Below are positions 11,546 to 23,283 of a stretch of 64,000 bases of DNA, piece after piece (position 1 is the first letter of the stretch; each line of letters begins with the position of its first letter). Under the pieces are notes generated by a model. That model was given only the letters and a program-made list of their open reading frames with translations. It was not told where the DNA came from and did not search any database. Where the stretch lies: NCBI GenBank assembly GCA_014621425.1, contig JAANBB010000008.1, positions 186,001 to 250,000 of the forward strand, read 5' to 3'. Both the position numbers and the translations under genes were made by a program. This stretch comes from Cylindrodendrum hubeiense. Its lineage: Eukaryota; Ascomycota; Sordariomycetes; Hypocreales; Nectriaceae.

Positions 11546-13675
11546 TTAAATAATCTCAAACCCCTCCAGTCTAAGCTCATTCCCACCGTCAGCAAAAAAC
11601 GGACCATCCTCGAAGAGCTCACCAAACATCAAACCATGAATGAAGCACTCGCCGACCAACTTGAACGAATCACCAACAGGACGCAGAACAAAAGGCACAT
11701 CAGCTCCTGCAATGATGCAAACAACATCTCCCGGGGCCGTGTTGATGGGGCCAAACCCGAACCACCCGTTCCTTGTAGTCAATGCACTGCGGCCCGATAT
11801 GGCGCATACCATGGCGTTTTCGGCAATTTTATCCCCGTCTGGAGTAGGGGTTTCTTCCACTGACATGTGATATCTCCCGGATTCCACGCTGAGAAAATTC
11901 AGTATTGTCTCAAGGCAAGAATCTGGGGCAGGAACACCCTCTGTCATCCAGGGTAAAAGGGCAAAATGATCCGCGATGAAGACTCTCGACAATGCCTCCA
12001 GGAGCGGCTCATAGAGATCATACGACGCTGAAGGTGGAGACGCCCTATTCTCGTTTGTTGCAGGACGGAATTTCCACTCCCATCGCTTTTCGTCGGCATC
12101 GTGATGGTTGATAATAGCCTCGACCTGGTGTTTGGATTGCCGCAAGGCGATATCTGGAGCGTATATGCATTGAGGACAAGCTAAAGAGTCATTAGGCGCT
12201 TCGCAATTTTCAGGAACACACTCTTCCGACGCTTTCCCTGCATCCAAGAACAGCTTCATCGCTTCTCCAACCTCCAACTTAACCCAGCTCGAAGTTTGGT
12301 GATGTGGCGTAAATTCTGCTTGAGGGTCAGACGCAGTGGATGTCCCATTCTGCGAGTACGCAGCAGCCGCTGAATGCACCTCGTCCACAAATAGACCAAA
12401 CAATGTCAACGAGTCACTGTCCCGTTTGAATATGGGAGGTAATCCTAGTGAAGCATTGTATATGGCCCCTCGTTCACGTTGCTCAGTGCTGAAGAGCTTG
12501 AGGATGCTCGGTTCGCCGCAGCGGTCGAAATTTGGCAGCCAGGAAGGCCACGTAGTCGTTGGATCGCTGTGAAACTGCAAGCCTGCCTTTGACAAAGTCT
12601 GAAAGCCATCCAGTCCGAGTACAGATAGTTCGAATGCTTCTGTGTACACCTCTTTAGTTGCCTTGTTGTAGTCCACCTTTGTGAGCTGTCGCGATTCGTT
12701 ATCGGCCAATGCCAGAAATCCGTAGATTTTGTCCCTCGGATTACTCGAGAGGCAAAGCGATGTGTCCTCCAGTAGAGCCATGAATGGAACTCCTCCGAGG
12801 ATGTTCTTCCAGTAATGATAGTAGTCTCTAATATGGTACGTAACGCTCGGAGTTCGAGGATCTAGCCCTCCTAGTCCCGTTATCAGATTCTTGATAGAAC
12901 TTGGTAGATTCTGAGCACTCCTATCCTCTATGAAGAAATGGCGGAGGTAGCCTAGAGCATCGATGAAGCAGTCCCAGCATATGAGGCTGCCACCACATAG
13001 GACGAGAGGAGTGGCCGTTGGCAGGGCGACTTCTTGAAGGATCCACGTTCTTCGAAACCATGGTCGGTTGCAAACATCGAGGAACCCGGTGACAATATTC
13101 TCTGGCTCAAAGCGAGCCACTCTGGAGAGTGTTTCTAGGTCACCCAGAGCAGTGAAAACGGGTGGCAGACCATCACTCTCCAATGCAATCTGCTCCATGA
13201 AATCCATGGTTCGGTCGACTGTCTCGTTCCCGTCACCAAGCCAGATCACAACTCTGCTTGCCATCGAGTATATATCCTTCATCATCGGCACCTGCAAGTT
13301 CTTTTCCTGCGTGTCATCCTGATTGATTGAAATTGCGTCAATCCAAACCGTCACTGATGCGGATTTGCAGAAACGTGCTCGCAGCTTCTTCAGCCCAATC
13401 CAGAGGTTATCCGTTATTCCAAATCTGGTGCCGTTGAGGTGGATTACTGCTTCAGGCTGGGAGCTTGAGCCCCAGGTATATGATAGAGCAAAGAAATTCT
13501 TGAATTCTTTCAGCGACTTAGAAAATACTTCTCCTTCTAGGTCGTTCTCTGGTGGTCCAGGAAATAGCCTCACGAAGCGGGTCTCTGTTTTTTCGGAGAT
13601 AATTGGAACAGCCTTGTATATCTCGTGGTATGAAGTGTGGTTTGTCATAGTGTTATTTGTCCCATAATTTGCCAA
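11546..13675 (-). CDS. HET-domain protein (heterokaryon-incompatibility type)
   Basis: This is a single-exon 709-aa protein. The HET domain lies at about residues 48-210 with its hallmark blocks: FALSYTWGS, VWIDAISINQDD, QVPMMKDIYSMASRVVIWLGD and FRRTWILQEVALP. A C-terminal part of about 450 residues includes SSNPRDKIYGFLALADN, typical of HET proteins of the 6-OR-2 kind, and GDVVCIIAGADVPFVLRP near the end, the usual C-terminal beta region. HET proteins trigger cell death in vegetative incompatibility or defence-like responses, often activated by partner NLR-like receptors. An NLR-like gene lies 40 kb away. The partner and specificity are unknown. It is divergent from the C2H2 gene. The reading frame is intact. 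Confidence 0.95.
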   Translation of the reverse strand: MANYGTNNTMTNHTSYHEIYKAVPIISEKTETRFVRLFPGPPENDLEGEVFSKSLKEFKNFFALSYTWGSSSQPEAVIHLNGTRFGITDNLWIGLKKLRARFCKSASVTVWIDAISINQDDTQEKNLQVPMMKDIYSMASRVVIWLGDGNETVDRTMDFMEQIALESDGLPPVFTALGDLETLSRVARFEPENIVTGFLDVCNRPWFRRTWILQEVALPTATPLVLCGGSLICWDCFIDALGYLRHFFIEDRSAQNLPSSIKNLITGLGGLDPRTPSVTYHIRDYYHYWKNILGGVPFMALLEDTSLCLSSNPRDKIYGFLALADNESRQLTKVDYNKATKEVYTEAFELSVLGLDGFQTLSKAGLQFHSDPTTTWPSWLPNFDRCGEPSILKLFSTEQRERGAIYNASLGLPPIFKRDSDSLTLFGLFVDEVHSAAAAYSQNGTSTASDPQAEFTPHHQTSSWVKLEVGEAMKLFLDAGKASEECVPENCEAPNDSLACPQCIYAPDIALRQSKHQVEAIINHHDADEKRWEWKFRPATNENRASPPSASYDLYEPLLEALSRVFIADHFALLPWMTEGVPAPDSCLETILNFLSVESGRYHMSVEETPTPDGDKIAENAMVCAISGRSALTTRNGWFGFGPINTAPGDVVCIIAGADVPFVLRPVGDSFKLVGECFIHGLMFGELFEDGPFFADGGNELRLEGFEII

Positions 13676-14481
13676 ATCCTTTAGTTTGAATCGGTTGAGA
13701 AGACTTGAAGATACAGTGAATGCCGATGGGTTACTCTTGATGCTATCTCTTTTTTACAGCATGATTTGTGTGCGCCAGGATCAGGCTGAGGGGGAATAGC
13801 CATGCGGAGAATCTATTAGCGACGAATGATAATCCGAGGCCCAAGGGACGAGGGAACTAGTTGATCCGGTCAGCCTATAAGCATGCAATAGGCGGAGTGC
13901 TACAAAGCTCTTCCAGAGGACTTGCCAACTGCCAAATTTGATGAACGGGAAGCTCCATGCAGCGATGGCATCGATCAACTTCGCGAAGCTGTTGAGCAAA
14001 GGTATATCATCAAGAACATCAGTCAGGTCTAGAATGCCTTGGCAGCTGGTCTCCACGGTACAGCAACAAAGTGACCTGGACTTACCTAAAGCTGCACTTA
14101 GTCCGCCTTCCAGAAAAATGACAGTAAGGGCAAAGCAAAAAAAGAGACAGAGAATATGGACGGCATGCGATCGGCTGTGGAAAATCAGGAATTTGCCGAG
14201 CCTGATGTAACTTGTTCTTCACATTACCCCGCTATGACTGGCGACCAACGGTTGGTTCAAGGCTCCGAAGGACACTCGTCATCCGACCTGTTTATATGCA
14301 CATTCGCCTTCCAATTGTGATCCAGTGTTCCTTCAGTTCGAACGGACCCGTGACTGCGATCGTAGCCTGTGACTGCAGCCTGACCGTCTCCCAAACACCT
14401 CCTCCCATCTTTGCTCGCCTTGAGGCATTGTCGCCTTCTTCCGCAAAAGTTTCCACCGCCCGCACCCGAGCTACGGCTGAG
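13676..14481. promoter_or_regulatory. Divergent region between HET gene and C2H2 gene
   Basis: About 800 bp separates two divergently transcribed genes, so both promoters should be here. Open frames at 13781-14056 and 14212-14480 lack recognisable protein character. The second is read as untranslated leader of the C2H2 gene. Confidence 0.4.
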
Positions 14482-14868
14482 ATGGAGTCAGTGAACATGT
14501 CGCCCACGACTACGCCTTCCACACTGCCACCCCGGGGGTCCTCACTCGCGCCCAAAAAAGAATACAACTGTCAGTTCTGCAACAAGGCCTTTAGATGGAG
14601 CAAAGATCGGAGTCGACATGAAAGATTTCGACATCCAACATCACGTACGTCATCCCACCTTTTGCTCGCCTCGACATTGGATCGTTCATCACGCCACGAT
14701 CCCCCGTCGGACTTTGACTCTCGTACATCAACTAACTTATTTCTAGACACAGAGGAAGATCCTTTCAAATGTATGAAATGCGGCCGCACCTTCCGGCGCC
14801 GCGACAATCTCCTCAGACATGACCGAGCTATCCATGCCAAGGATCTACAAAACTCTGGCAGAGATTGA
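14482..14868 (+). CDS. Small protein with two C2H2 zinc fingers
   Basis: Exon 1 (14482-14644) joins exon 2 (14747-14868) across a 102-nt intron (GTACGT...TTCTAG), giving about 94 aa. Finger 1 is CQFCNKAFRWSKDRSRHERFRH and finger 2 CMKCGRTFRRRDNLLRHDRAIH; both fit C-x2-C-x12-H-x4-H. Spacing and the basic linker are normal. A Ser/Thr/Pro-rich head precedes finger 1. The frame stops at 14866, yet the next open frame, shifted by one, begins inside this exon (14819/14834) and continues into a two-TM protein. The two may be one gene broken by an indel. As read, it is a short DNA- or RNA-binding protein of unknown target. Confidence 0.6.
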   Translation: MESVNMSPTTTPSTLPPRGSSLAPKKEYNCQFCNKAFRWSKDRSRHERFRHPTSRTSSHLLLASTLDRSSRHDPPSDFDSRTSTNLFLDTEEDPFKCMKCGRTFRRRDNLLRHDRAIHAKDLQNSGRD

Positions 14869-15508
14869 CACATCTAGCACGACGTCTGATGCGGCCGCTT
14901 TTTCCATCATGAAAGATGAATATTTCAGGACAAGAGGTCGGCGCTCACGATTTAAGCTCTTGATCAAGCCAACCACTGTTGAATTTGTCCAGGTAAGTTA
15001 AGTGCCTTAGTCAAGAAAATAGACTGGAATTTGGCTTATGATCACTTAGTTTACGCTCTGGAACAGGCGAGGGGCCTACATCTCCGTCTGCAATAGACCA
15101 AACAGCATCCCTCCTGACGACTCCGATGACTACGAGTACTCTCCCAAACCGCTTAGTCCGCTCCTACCAATGCCACCAGAGATATTCATCCACTATCTTG
15201 AGCATGGTGAAGGAGACTTAAACACGATGCGAAATGACTGGCTTCCACGTTTGCCTAAAAGGTTGGACAAGCGAGTGATCGACTGCGACGAGGCGTGCTT
15301 CGGCTGGGGAATGCACATCATAGAAGGACCAAACCGCGAGGTGATCTTCTGGGCTGCCATCGTGACCATATTGGCGAGCGTTTTGACTAGTGTGATGTGG
15401 TCGACTATTCAGAGTGATGTCCAAGGTGGGGCAGGATTGGGGGCGCTGATTGTGGCTCTTCCGCCAGCAATATTAACAGCGTTTTTATTCAAGTTGGAGG
15501 GAATTTAA
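14834..15508 (+). CDS. Two-TM protein module, C-terminal type seen in fungal accessory proteins
   Basis: Exon 1 (14834 or 14819 to 14992) and exon 2 (15050-15508) join over a 57-nt intron (GTAAGT...CTTAG) into about 205 aa. The order is: basic segment FRTRGRRSRFKLLIKPTTVEFVQF; tyrosine-rich acidic DDYEYSPKP; FIHYLEHGEGD; CFGWGMHIIEGPN; then two hydrophobic helices (VIFWAAIVTILASVLTSVMW and GLGALIVALPPAILTAFLF) with SDVQGGAGLG between them. I recall this arrangement as a recurrent C-terminal module in fungal proteins of unknown function, but cannot name a domain. It probably anchors in a membrane with a short C-terminus. Its 5' end overlaps the C2H2 exon in another frame, so the true start is doubtful. 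Confidence 0.6.
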
Positions 15509-15914
15509 ATAATAGTGTCTGGGTTGGTTAGAGGTGTGTAAAGATTGTACACCAGGTCATAGGGTTAGTAATCTTAGGGGTTAGTATCCGTATATTGCAA
15601 ATTGTTCACTTAGCGAGCAGAGGAATTGGGCTTGCCACGTGTTTGTCGTAAATGACCAGCATCTAGTACCTTACTTCTAGTCGACAATCCGTATGCTTTG
15701 ATTCGTCTCTGCTCCTTCACAAATCCCGTAATTCAATGGGTGCAGTCATTGCAGTGTGACAGCCGCGGGCCATGGTTAATCAGTGCTTTGCTAAATACTC
15801 GAACTGAAAGAACGATAACGCTCAATCTCTCAGAATAAATATATAAATGAATTCAAACTTGTTGGCATTGCAGCATGTGTGTTAAGTCCCATAGCTGCTT
15901 CTAAGTGAAGACTT
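15509..15914. other. Convergent intergenic region, about 400 bp
   Basis: This is the 3' flank of both the two-TM gene and the minus-strand tannase gene. AATAAA-like signals and AT-rich sequence near 15835-15860 suit polyadenylation on either strand. No gene is recognised. Confidence 0.4.
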
Positions 15915-17534
15915 TTAAATGCACTTCCACGTATCTGGATCTGTAGCGTCACCCTTCCCAGAGTACACATTCCGATAAGGATACCTGCAATGTCGTCGCT
16001 TGAATGCGACCTTGCCAATCTTGTTTGAGTCAGATTGTGTACCCGAGACAACAGCAGTGCCTAGAATAGTATCAGGTGCATTGCCATTCTCCACCCAGTC
16101 AACCGCAGCCATCAGAACATTTTCTTCCGGCTCAAGGCCAGCATTTGCCTGCGACTTTTGGCCGATGAAACTAGCCCCCGATCCGCCTGTGCAATGTGCG
16201 AGTCCGCTGATCCTGAACAATCGATAGAACGAATCTAGTTCAGAGGATGGAAGTCCCATGGTTCTGCTGACGTGGTTGTAGTACCATGGCGAGTTCTCGC
16301 TCGTGATGATTCCATCTTCTTGGCCGTGATAGTGCAGGAGTTTACCTCCCCTCTCCTGGAATTCTGACAGATCGCCGTCAAAGGTTTCAATATTGCCTGG
16401 GTTTAGCTTCGAGGCAAGAGTGTAATCTTCGAGGCCAATCGTAGCGGGATCCCAATCAGCGTCATTATGAACAGCGTACTTGTACCACTCCGAAGCGAAA
16501 GGGTGTCCGGTATAGGACGAGAAGACAGCTCCGGTGAGTTCGGAACCGGGCTGCATTCTAGGGTAGATGAAAATACCATTCTCCCCATACAGAGGCTCAA
16601 AGACTTTGCGGACTGTTTCAGCTTGCTTCCCAGTCAAACATGTGCTTGTGTTCTGGGCCGGCTCGCAGATCAAGGCCTCGGGGCGGTAGTTGCACAGGGT
16701 AACGTCTTCGATCAAGCCATCCTCATAACCATCAAGTCCGTCGCATTGGCGCAAGATATCATCGTGGATAATGGTTGTCCACAAGTTTACGGGGACGAAG
16801 GTGTCCGATTCGGGCGTTCCCGTTATCAGATAGAAGTGTGCGCTCCAAGCATTGAGTCTGTTAAATGCAAGGGCCGGGGCACCCACAACCACTCCATCGA
16901 AGTCCTCTGGGAATGATTGGACGGATTTCATGCCTTGGCGACCACCAGTAGAGCAACCAAGATAGTAGCTCTTGGTGAAGTTGCGATCATAGAAAGCTGT
17001 CGTGATTTGCTTGCCCACTACAACTCCGGTGTGGACACTGCGCCAGGCGAAATCTTCGACGACTTCTGGCTTGTTCAGAAATGGGGCTCCAGATGTGCCG
17101 TTGTGGCCGTTGTTCGCGCCCACAGTTGCAAAGCCAAGGGATGTAGTGTACTCAATGTCTTCGTATTGAATACAGCCACTCCAGCCACCGTTGCCAGTAC
17201 TGAGGAACCGTTTGTTCCAGTCCGCGGGGAGCCATGTCTCTAGGCTGATTTCTGAATCTTCGGAGGTTTCTACCCGCAATGCAATTCGGCATAGGTCTTT
17301 AGAAACGAGAGAAGAAGGGCGCCCACAGCTGGCGTGGTTATCAGGAAAGGTGAGATTGGTCCCAGCTTCGACAAACTCGGTGAACCATACCGTCGCATTA
17401 GCAATGCCAAGAGACTTAGTGGTGATTTCTGCGCATTTCTGTTCAAATCCAGCCCTAGAAGAGAGAGCATTCACAGCAGGAATGAACAAAGCGCAATTAA
17501 GCGAAGCGAGGACGGAGTTGGTACTAAGCTTCAT
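15915..17534 (-). CDS. Secreted tannase / feruloyl esterase
   Basis: This is a single-exon 539-aa protein. A signal peptide (MKLSTNSVLASLNCALFIPAVNA) is followed by the tannase/feruloyl esterase fold. The nucleophile motif is GCSTGGRQG (Ser in C-S-T-G-G). Further family marks are LPADWNKRFLSTGNGGWSGC and HYHGQEDGIITSENS, which carries the acid, with the catalytic His in GLAHCTGG. Paired cysteines near Ser and His are as in the family, which links them with a disulfide. It hydrolyses ester bonds in tannins or feruloylated plant cell-wall polysaccharides outside the cell. It sits alone between intergenic stretches. It appears complete. Whether tannin or ferulate is preferred cannot be judged. 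Confidence 0.95.
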   Translation of the reverse strand: MKLSTNSVLASLNCALFIPAVNALSSRAGFEQKCAEITTKSLGIANATVWFTEFVEAGTNLTFPDNHASCGRPSSLVSKDLCRIALRVETSEDSEISLETWLPADWNKRFLSTGNGGWSGCIQYEDIEYTTSLGFATVGANNGHNGTSGAPFLNKPEVVEDFAWRSVHTGVVVGKQITTAFYDRNFTKSYYLGCSTGGRQGMKSVQSFPEDFDGVVVGAPALAFNRLNAWSAHFYLITGTPESDTFVPVNLWTTIIHDDILRQCDGLDGYEDGLIEDVTLCNYRPEALICEPAQNTSTCLTGKQAETVRKVFEPLYGENGIFIYPRMQPGSELTGAVFSSYTGHPFASEWYKYAVHNDADWDPATIGLEDYTLASKLNPGNIETFDGDLSEFQERGGKLLHYHGQEDGIITSENSPWYYNHVSRTMGLPSSELDSFYRLFRISGLAHCTGGSGASFIGQKSQANAGLEPEENVLMAAVDWVENGNAPDTILGTAVVSGTQSDSNKIGKVAFKRRHCRYPYRNVYSGKGDATDPDTWKCI

Positions 17535-20157
17535 GATGATGTAATGCTCAATGCAGATAGTGCCAAAGCCTAGACTATGGCCGGATGCATGAAGCTTATT
17601 TATATTGCTGCAACGATGATGAAATTATATACGCGTTTAGCAAATAAGGGGTCATGGTTCCGTACGGGCATCATGGGCTGATGTGACCCAGTGAAATAAG
17701 CGGAGGCAGCGGCAGCGTCCACCCAGATCCTCACCTTAACAGAAGTCCGAGCAGTCGAGTAAATGTCGCATCCACGGGCGTATGCGCCTCATTTGGTGAA
17801 CCGCCGTCATACGTTCATCTTCATAATGGTGCTACAATATAGGTGACACGGGAATACGGCTCTACAATCCCCCTTTAGGGGGGTGGGGGTAGGCTCAAGG
17901 TGCCGAAAATGGAGCATTTCTGACCTTCCTTTTCGACGTTGTGATAAACGTAGAACTTTAAAAGTTAAATGTATGTGACCTTCCTATTCTAGACCGAGTG
18001 GGTCGAGAAAACGGCCCGGGGAGGAACTCTTGATCGGGTCGTTCCGAATACAACTTTTTACCTTGTGATCGATTCATCTATAATTGCACCAATTAAGCTC
18101 GATGAACACAAGGGATTGTCTCCATGGAATGACCAATTTAACCCTGTTGAATTTTTGATAAATTAAAAACCTCAGTCTGCAACAATTTAGAAAGATTATA
18201 ATCGTACTGGTAGGGAGAGGTGGCGATTCGCTATGCTACAGTCTCCGCACGAAATAAAGTGCACCAGTCGGGCATAAAAAGGCAATCTCGGCGATGGTCC
18301 TGTTTAAGCTGGTGCAAAAGTGGGCCCGAATGCCCTCATCAACATAGTGGCCAAAGGCTGTATGAGCCTACAGCAGGTATAATGTAGTTTTAACATAAAT
18401 GTTATAACGAAATTAAAACTGTTTTTATGCTGATTTCAAATTCAGTCTTGTCAAACCTAAACCTATAAAGTTGGCGATGAATTATCTGTGAAAAGCAGAA
18501 TACGGAGCGACTATACTGCGCATTGTGCCGCCCCTCTGCTTCAGAAAGGCGGAGCCGTTTTACTTAACTCGCTGAGTAATAGCCATGATACTGCATAGTC
18601 AAGTTAAGCCCTTTCATCTCCGCCTCGACCCACCATCTCGTATTTATTCTCCGAGGCCGGCAGGGGATATGCGTTTGGGAGTGTGTCAGGGATATTCGAA
18701 CTTTTGGTGATACGGTATTGTTGCACTCCCTGCTTTGGCAGAATGGAGGCAGCCACAGCGGTCCACAACGGATAGTTCCACTTTGCTTCTGGGCTATTGG
18801 TCTAACCCGATTAATGGCCTTGAAATCAATGCGGAAGGTTGTAGGTGCGGCACGGTAGACAGACTGTCCACATTTATCACCGATAGTCTTGGACAATCGT
18901 TAGCAGCCATGTTCAATTGCTAGCGTGTTGTCTGTTGCTGTAGCACATTTTAGTGAATCGTTTCATCAGATGATATCACAGGTGATATTGTTCACTCTTG
19001 GTTGATTCATTCATTTTCATCATCCGAGTCCCGACCCTCCTTCTTGTTGCGGATCTACTATCACCACATTCATTACCAATCCAATTATGGGTGGGCTGTT
19101 ATTTCTTTTTCTCTGCCTCGCTCGCATGCCTCCACCTCGCAGGAGTCGAGACAAACTTGCTCCGGGTCATTCCAACAATCACGACAGAAACACCACCGTG
19201 TCAATGAGGTCACTGATCATGGCAATTCTTGCATATTCGTAAAATTAATTACATCAAGAGGGTACTCAAATCTTAACTTCTTCTTCACCGAAACCTACTT
19301 TTCAGCTGTTAATACAGCTGGATCACTTCCGCTGCTATGACCTACCCTATATCAGCATGACTAACTATTCGTTTTACTGAGGAGCCCTGTCTACCCCTGT
19401 CGCACACATGGCATGTGGTCAGTTACGGTGTTAAGTGTAAGCTATAATACTGAAGGATGTAAATACCGTCCAATCACACGCCGATTGTTTGCGATGTCCA
19501 ATGGCGATGGCTCACAGAGGCCGAGAGGGTTCATGTCACACTTGCCAACATCAGCAAAAGTGGAATGAACATGCCGCTGATGCGCAATGCAATGATGGCC
19601 TATATGAGAAACTACACCCTGCCTTCTCGTGTGGCCAACTCATGTGTTGATAATGGCAACTATGTAGCAAAATTTCATATTCCCGTGCACAACCGATCAG
19701 GTTCTTTTGTTATTTTCGACCGTAGGATCAATTGAACACGATGATGCGCTGTTGGCTCTATCGTTATCTTATCTCGACAGCGCAGTAGATGGCTCAGTGC
19801 CCTCCATATCTGATCCAGCATGAGTGAAATCCTCGGATATGGACATTGCTCTATGCGCGCTATTTTATTTGACGGCAGAGGGAAGGGTCGAGTAGAAGCC
19901 TCTTATCCATGTTACCTCCTGATTGCTAACAAACTTTCGCACTAGTCAAGACGCCACAGACTTGTATATTACGCCCAACATTTTGTGGATACAAGCCTTC
20001 GCGCAACGAATCGCGCTAGACAGTCTTACGAATCATCCAAGTCAGTCATGACCATCGGGACAGGGGCGGGGTAAAACTCTAACGAACTTGACAACAAGCA
20101 ACTGTCTTTTCATTCTCATTTCGCCCATTCAAAGAAACCCCCGCGACGCGGGAGACA
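17535..20157. other. Large intergenic region, about 2.6 kb, no supported gene
   Basis: The left end carries the tannase promoter. A G/C-run palindrome (CCCCCTTTAGGGGGG) lies near 17870. The rest, especially 18050-18480, is AT-rich. Open frames at 18564-18896 (-) and 18998-19340 (+) have no recognisable domain or splice partners. The right end (about 20040-20157) is the leader of the homeodomain gene. No transposon or inverted terminal repeats were seen. Confidence 0.4.
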
Positions 20158-23118
20158 ATGACCGAGCCGGATGCGAATGCGCATGTGGCGGGCGAAGCCA
20201 CAGCAGCTCCGTCTTCGATCGAGACCCCATTGGCTGACTTCATGCTCGGCTCACTCTCGTTGGACATGACTTTCGACGAGCATGTCGATCCCATTGGCCC
20301 CCAACCTGTGCCCCACGCATGGGAGTATCCCAACTTCACTGATTTTGAACTTGTGTTATCCAATGCGGCTGTGAATGATAACTTATCCGGTTCATCTCTA
20401 CCGCCAGAGTTCATAGACTTGACTGAGACAGCGCCAGCCCCAGTCCATATATCGGAGTCATCGGGCTCCGAGTTTTCAGTCAAGAAAAGGAGGACCCGAA
20501 TGCCTCCCAAGATAGGCAGCAGGTTCTCGAAAGAGGCTGTTTCCATCTTGAGGCTGTGGCTTGCCAGAAATGACCAGGACCCATACCCTAACGAGGATGA
20601 AAAAGAAATACTGCAAATTCAAACCGGCCTCAGCAAAACACAAATTGAAAACTGGCTCGCAAACTCCCGGCGGCGAAACAGAAGGCAGCGGACCCAATAT
20701 GCTGGGCCATCCTCATTGCAGTCCTCGACGAGTGCATTTGAAACCCCCCCAAGACCAAGCACACCGGCAATTCGACGAAAGAAGTCCAATGCCACCCCGC
20801 TGCAACGATGGTATGATTCACCACCTGAAGATGAACCCGCCACAGCTACAGATATCACCATGGCCCTAGCCTCAAACCAATCATGTAGGTTATGCCACCA
20901 CACAATGCCGTGAAGTTCCTATCGGTACTACTGAAGCTAACGTAACACCAATACAGTGGATGGTGGAAACATAGGAGAATTTGTTTCGTCTGACACGTCA
21001 ATGCTCCGTAAAGGGTCGGGTGGGAGATTATATGGCTATTTTCCAATGAACGATGTAGCCACATCCCAATCCAGCATGAGTTCTGTATCTTCTGGTCAGT
21101 CTTGCGGGTCTTGGGGGTCATCAAGAAACTCGAGGCCCCCGGATGTGGCTAGATTATCAAGTAGCCGAGTCCGGGCTCGCTTGCGTCGCAAACGATCCTC
21201 TGGTCACCGGACCACCAAGCTGGCGAGCACTAAACTGGGGAGTAACCTAACGCCACCTATCAATCGATTTCAGTGTACGTTTTGCACTGAGTCGTTCAGG
21301 ACAAAGCATGACTGGCAGAGGCACGAACACTCGCTACATCTCCCTCGAGCGACATGGATCTGTGCACCCGACGGACCCAGAACAGTCCACAAGGATGGCG
21401 GCGAAATTTGCTGTGCTTTCTGCGGGGTGATTGACCCTGATGATCTTCACATCCAGAAGCACAATCCGTACTCTTGCCACGAGCGGAAGTTCAGCCGGAA
21501 AGATCACCTAAAGCAGCATTTGCGTCTGGTTCACAACACTCCGCTCGTCGAGTGGTTAACTGAGAAGTGGAAGACTGGTACAAGTCAAATCCGATCACGA
21601 TGCGGATTCTGCGGCTCGACGATGGATACGTGGGAATCTCGAATGGATCATTTGGCCGATCACTTTAAGATGGGCTGTTCAATGGCTACGTGGAAAGGTG
21701 ATTGGGGATTTGATGATGACATCATGAGTATGGTAGAGAATGCTATACCGCCATGCAAGTATACCCCTCATCCTATGTTTCGGCTTTTTGATAACACTTG
21801 AGGGCAGATTTGATTGACACCGACCGCAACACACCCTGTCCCTTCGTGGCCAGCCGCGTTACAGCTGAATCTCCGACACATGGCTACGAACTCATCCTAT
21901 CCGAACTAGCTTGGTTCCTGCATGGTCAGGGTTCTGGAAATGATTCGACTCTAACCAATGAAAGAATCCAATTGGAAGCGTGTAGGATCATCTTCGCTGC
22001 GGAAGCCATAATGCCGGATGACATGGCAGATGAGCCGAGCGAGTCCTGGCTACGAGACCTAATTACATCGCGAGCCGAAATTGCGAACCAGGCGAAATTC
22101 GGGCCGATTCGGTCGCAATTCGAAAGCGCCATGTCAATGCCCAGACTTAACGCTAGAAGGAGTTTGTTTGGGGATTGTCCGCTGGAATCCCAACTTCGTC
22201 GGTGCGTGGAAGCTTGCTCGTCGGCCACTCGGGGGGCTCTCAGCGACGCTGAGCTTCAAGTTGAGGCTTGCAAGATTGTTTCAGAAATGAACAAAGACTT
22301 CAGATCGCCTTCACTGAATAGGATCTCGAACTGGTTGATAGTGCTGATTGGCTCATCAACAAATTGGCTCTCTGGTTTCCGAGAACGCATGGATGGCACA
22401 ATCCCGGGACTTGCACAGACGGCGGACTCAGTACCAAGAAGCACAATTTTAGACGTGCCTCCCGGTCTTCAAAGTGTTACTCATACTCAACAAGAGGGCC
22501 TGGGTGTCCTATCTCAACACAACCACACGGTCGCTCCTGAAATTATTGGCAGTGGGGTAGACAAGAGTCACGGCGTTCAATGGCCACAACCCCTCACCTC
22601 AACGCTTCGGCTTGGCCATGGAAGTCAATCTGTTGATACCAATTCCACCGGTTTCTTAAACCTTGAGCCGTTTAGCAACCTGGACTTGTCTGCTATGGGT
22701 ATCAGTCTACGGAATCCCGTGTCCACGGATATCAACCCAGCTACCATTTTGGAAAGACAACATGAACTAGAGCTAGAAAGTAACCTCAGTTCTCCTTCCC
22801 CCTGGCTCACAAACGATCAGATTTATGTAAACGATATCAGGCTTCATTGGTGGCTAGCCCGGGAGCTTAGACGCTGGGTGGCGACCATCATGTCACCCAA
22901 CAATCCCAATCGCCACAGGCCAACAGATGAAGAAATTCGACATCAAGCCCGGTGTATTCTATACGACGAGTAAGCACTTTTCCATTCTCATGAAAAGAAA
23001 TTGCACGCTAACATCCATTAGTGACGACCCTTTGAACGTAACTGCAGCCGATAATGATGAATGGCTAAAGCGGTTCAAATCTGATTCCAAAATCCCCAGT
23101 GGTCCTGATACCGAGTAG
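20158..23118 (+). CDS. Homeodomain (TALE/KN-type) plus C2H2 zinc-finger transcription factor
   Basis: Four exons (20158-20884, 20957-21754, 21808-22969, 23022-23118) give 927 aa with all phases matching. The homeodomain at about residues 120-180 has the KN pattern: DPYPNEDEKEILQIQTGLS followed by IENWLANSRRRNRR. C2H2-like fingers follow at CTFCTESFRTKHDWQRHEHSLH, a degenerate YSCHERKFSRKDHLKQHLRLVH and CGFCGSTMDTWESRMDHLADHF. The C-terminal half has repeated EAC(R/K)I-type segments around WLRDLITSRAE and WWLARELRRWV and looks regulatory. Intron 2 (21755-21807) uses a GC donor (GCAAGT), and skipping it would end the protein early. The homeobox-C2H2 combination is a known fungal regulator architecture. 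It is nuclear and its targets are unknown. Confidence 0.9.
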
Positions 23119-23283
23119 TCTCAATGGGAGATTCTTCTGCAGTCCAAAGTGGAATCTTTCCCTGTTCTACCTTCTTGAAAAAGAGGTTATATAAAAAGAT
23201 AACAGGTCCGTGATCAGCTATGGCTCAATTAGACTTGTATTCATAGAGATACACATAGTGGTTTACCTAAGTCGAGGGCGGTT

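Noticed and set aside
17868..17890. CCCCCTTTAGGGGGG palindrome as a terminator or telomere-like sequence
   Set aside because: Single short G-run, no TTAGGG tandem array, no adjacent gene end.
18564..19340. Open frames of 110 and 112 aa in the 17.5-20.2 kb spacer
   Set aside because: No motif or signal peptide and no phase-consistent neighbouring exon; AT-rich spacer.
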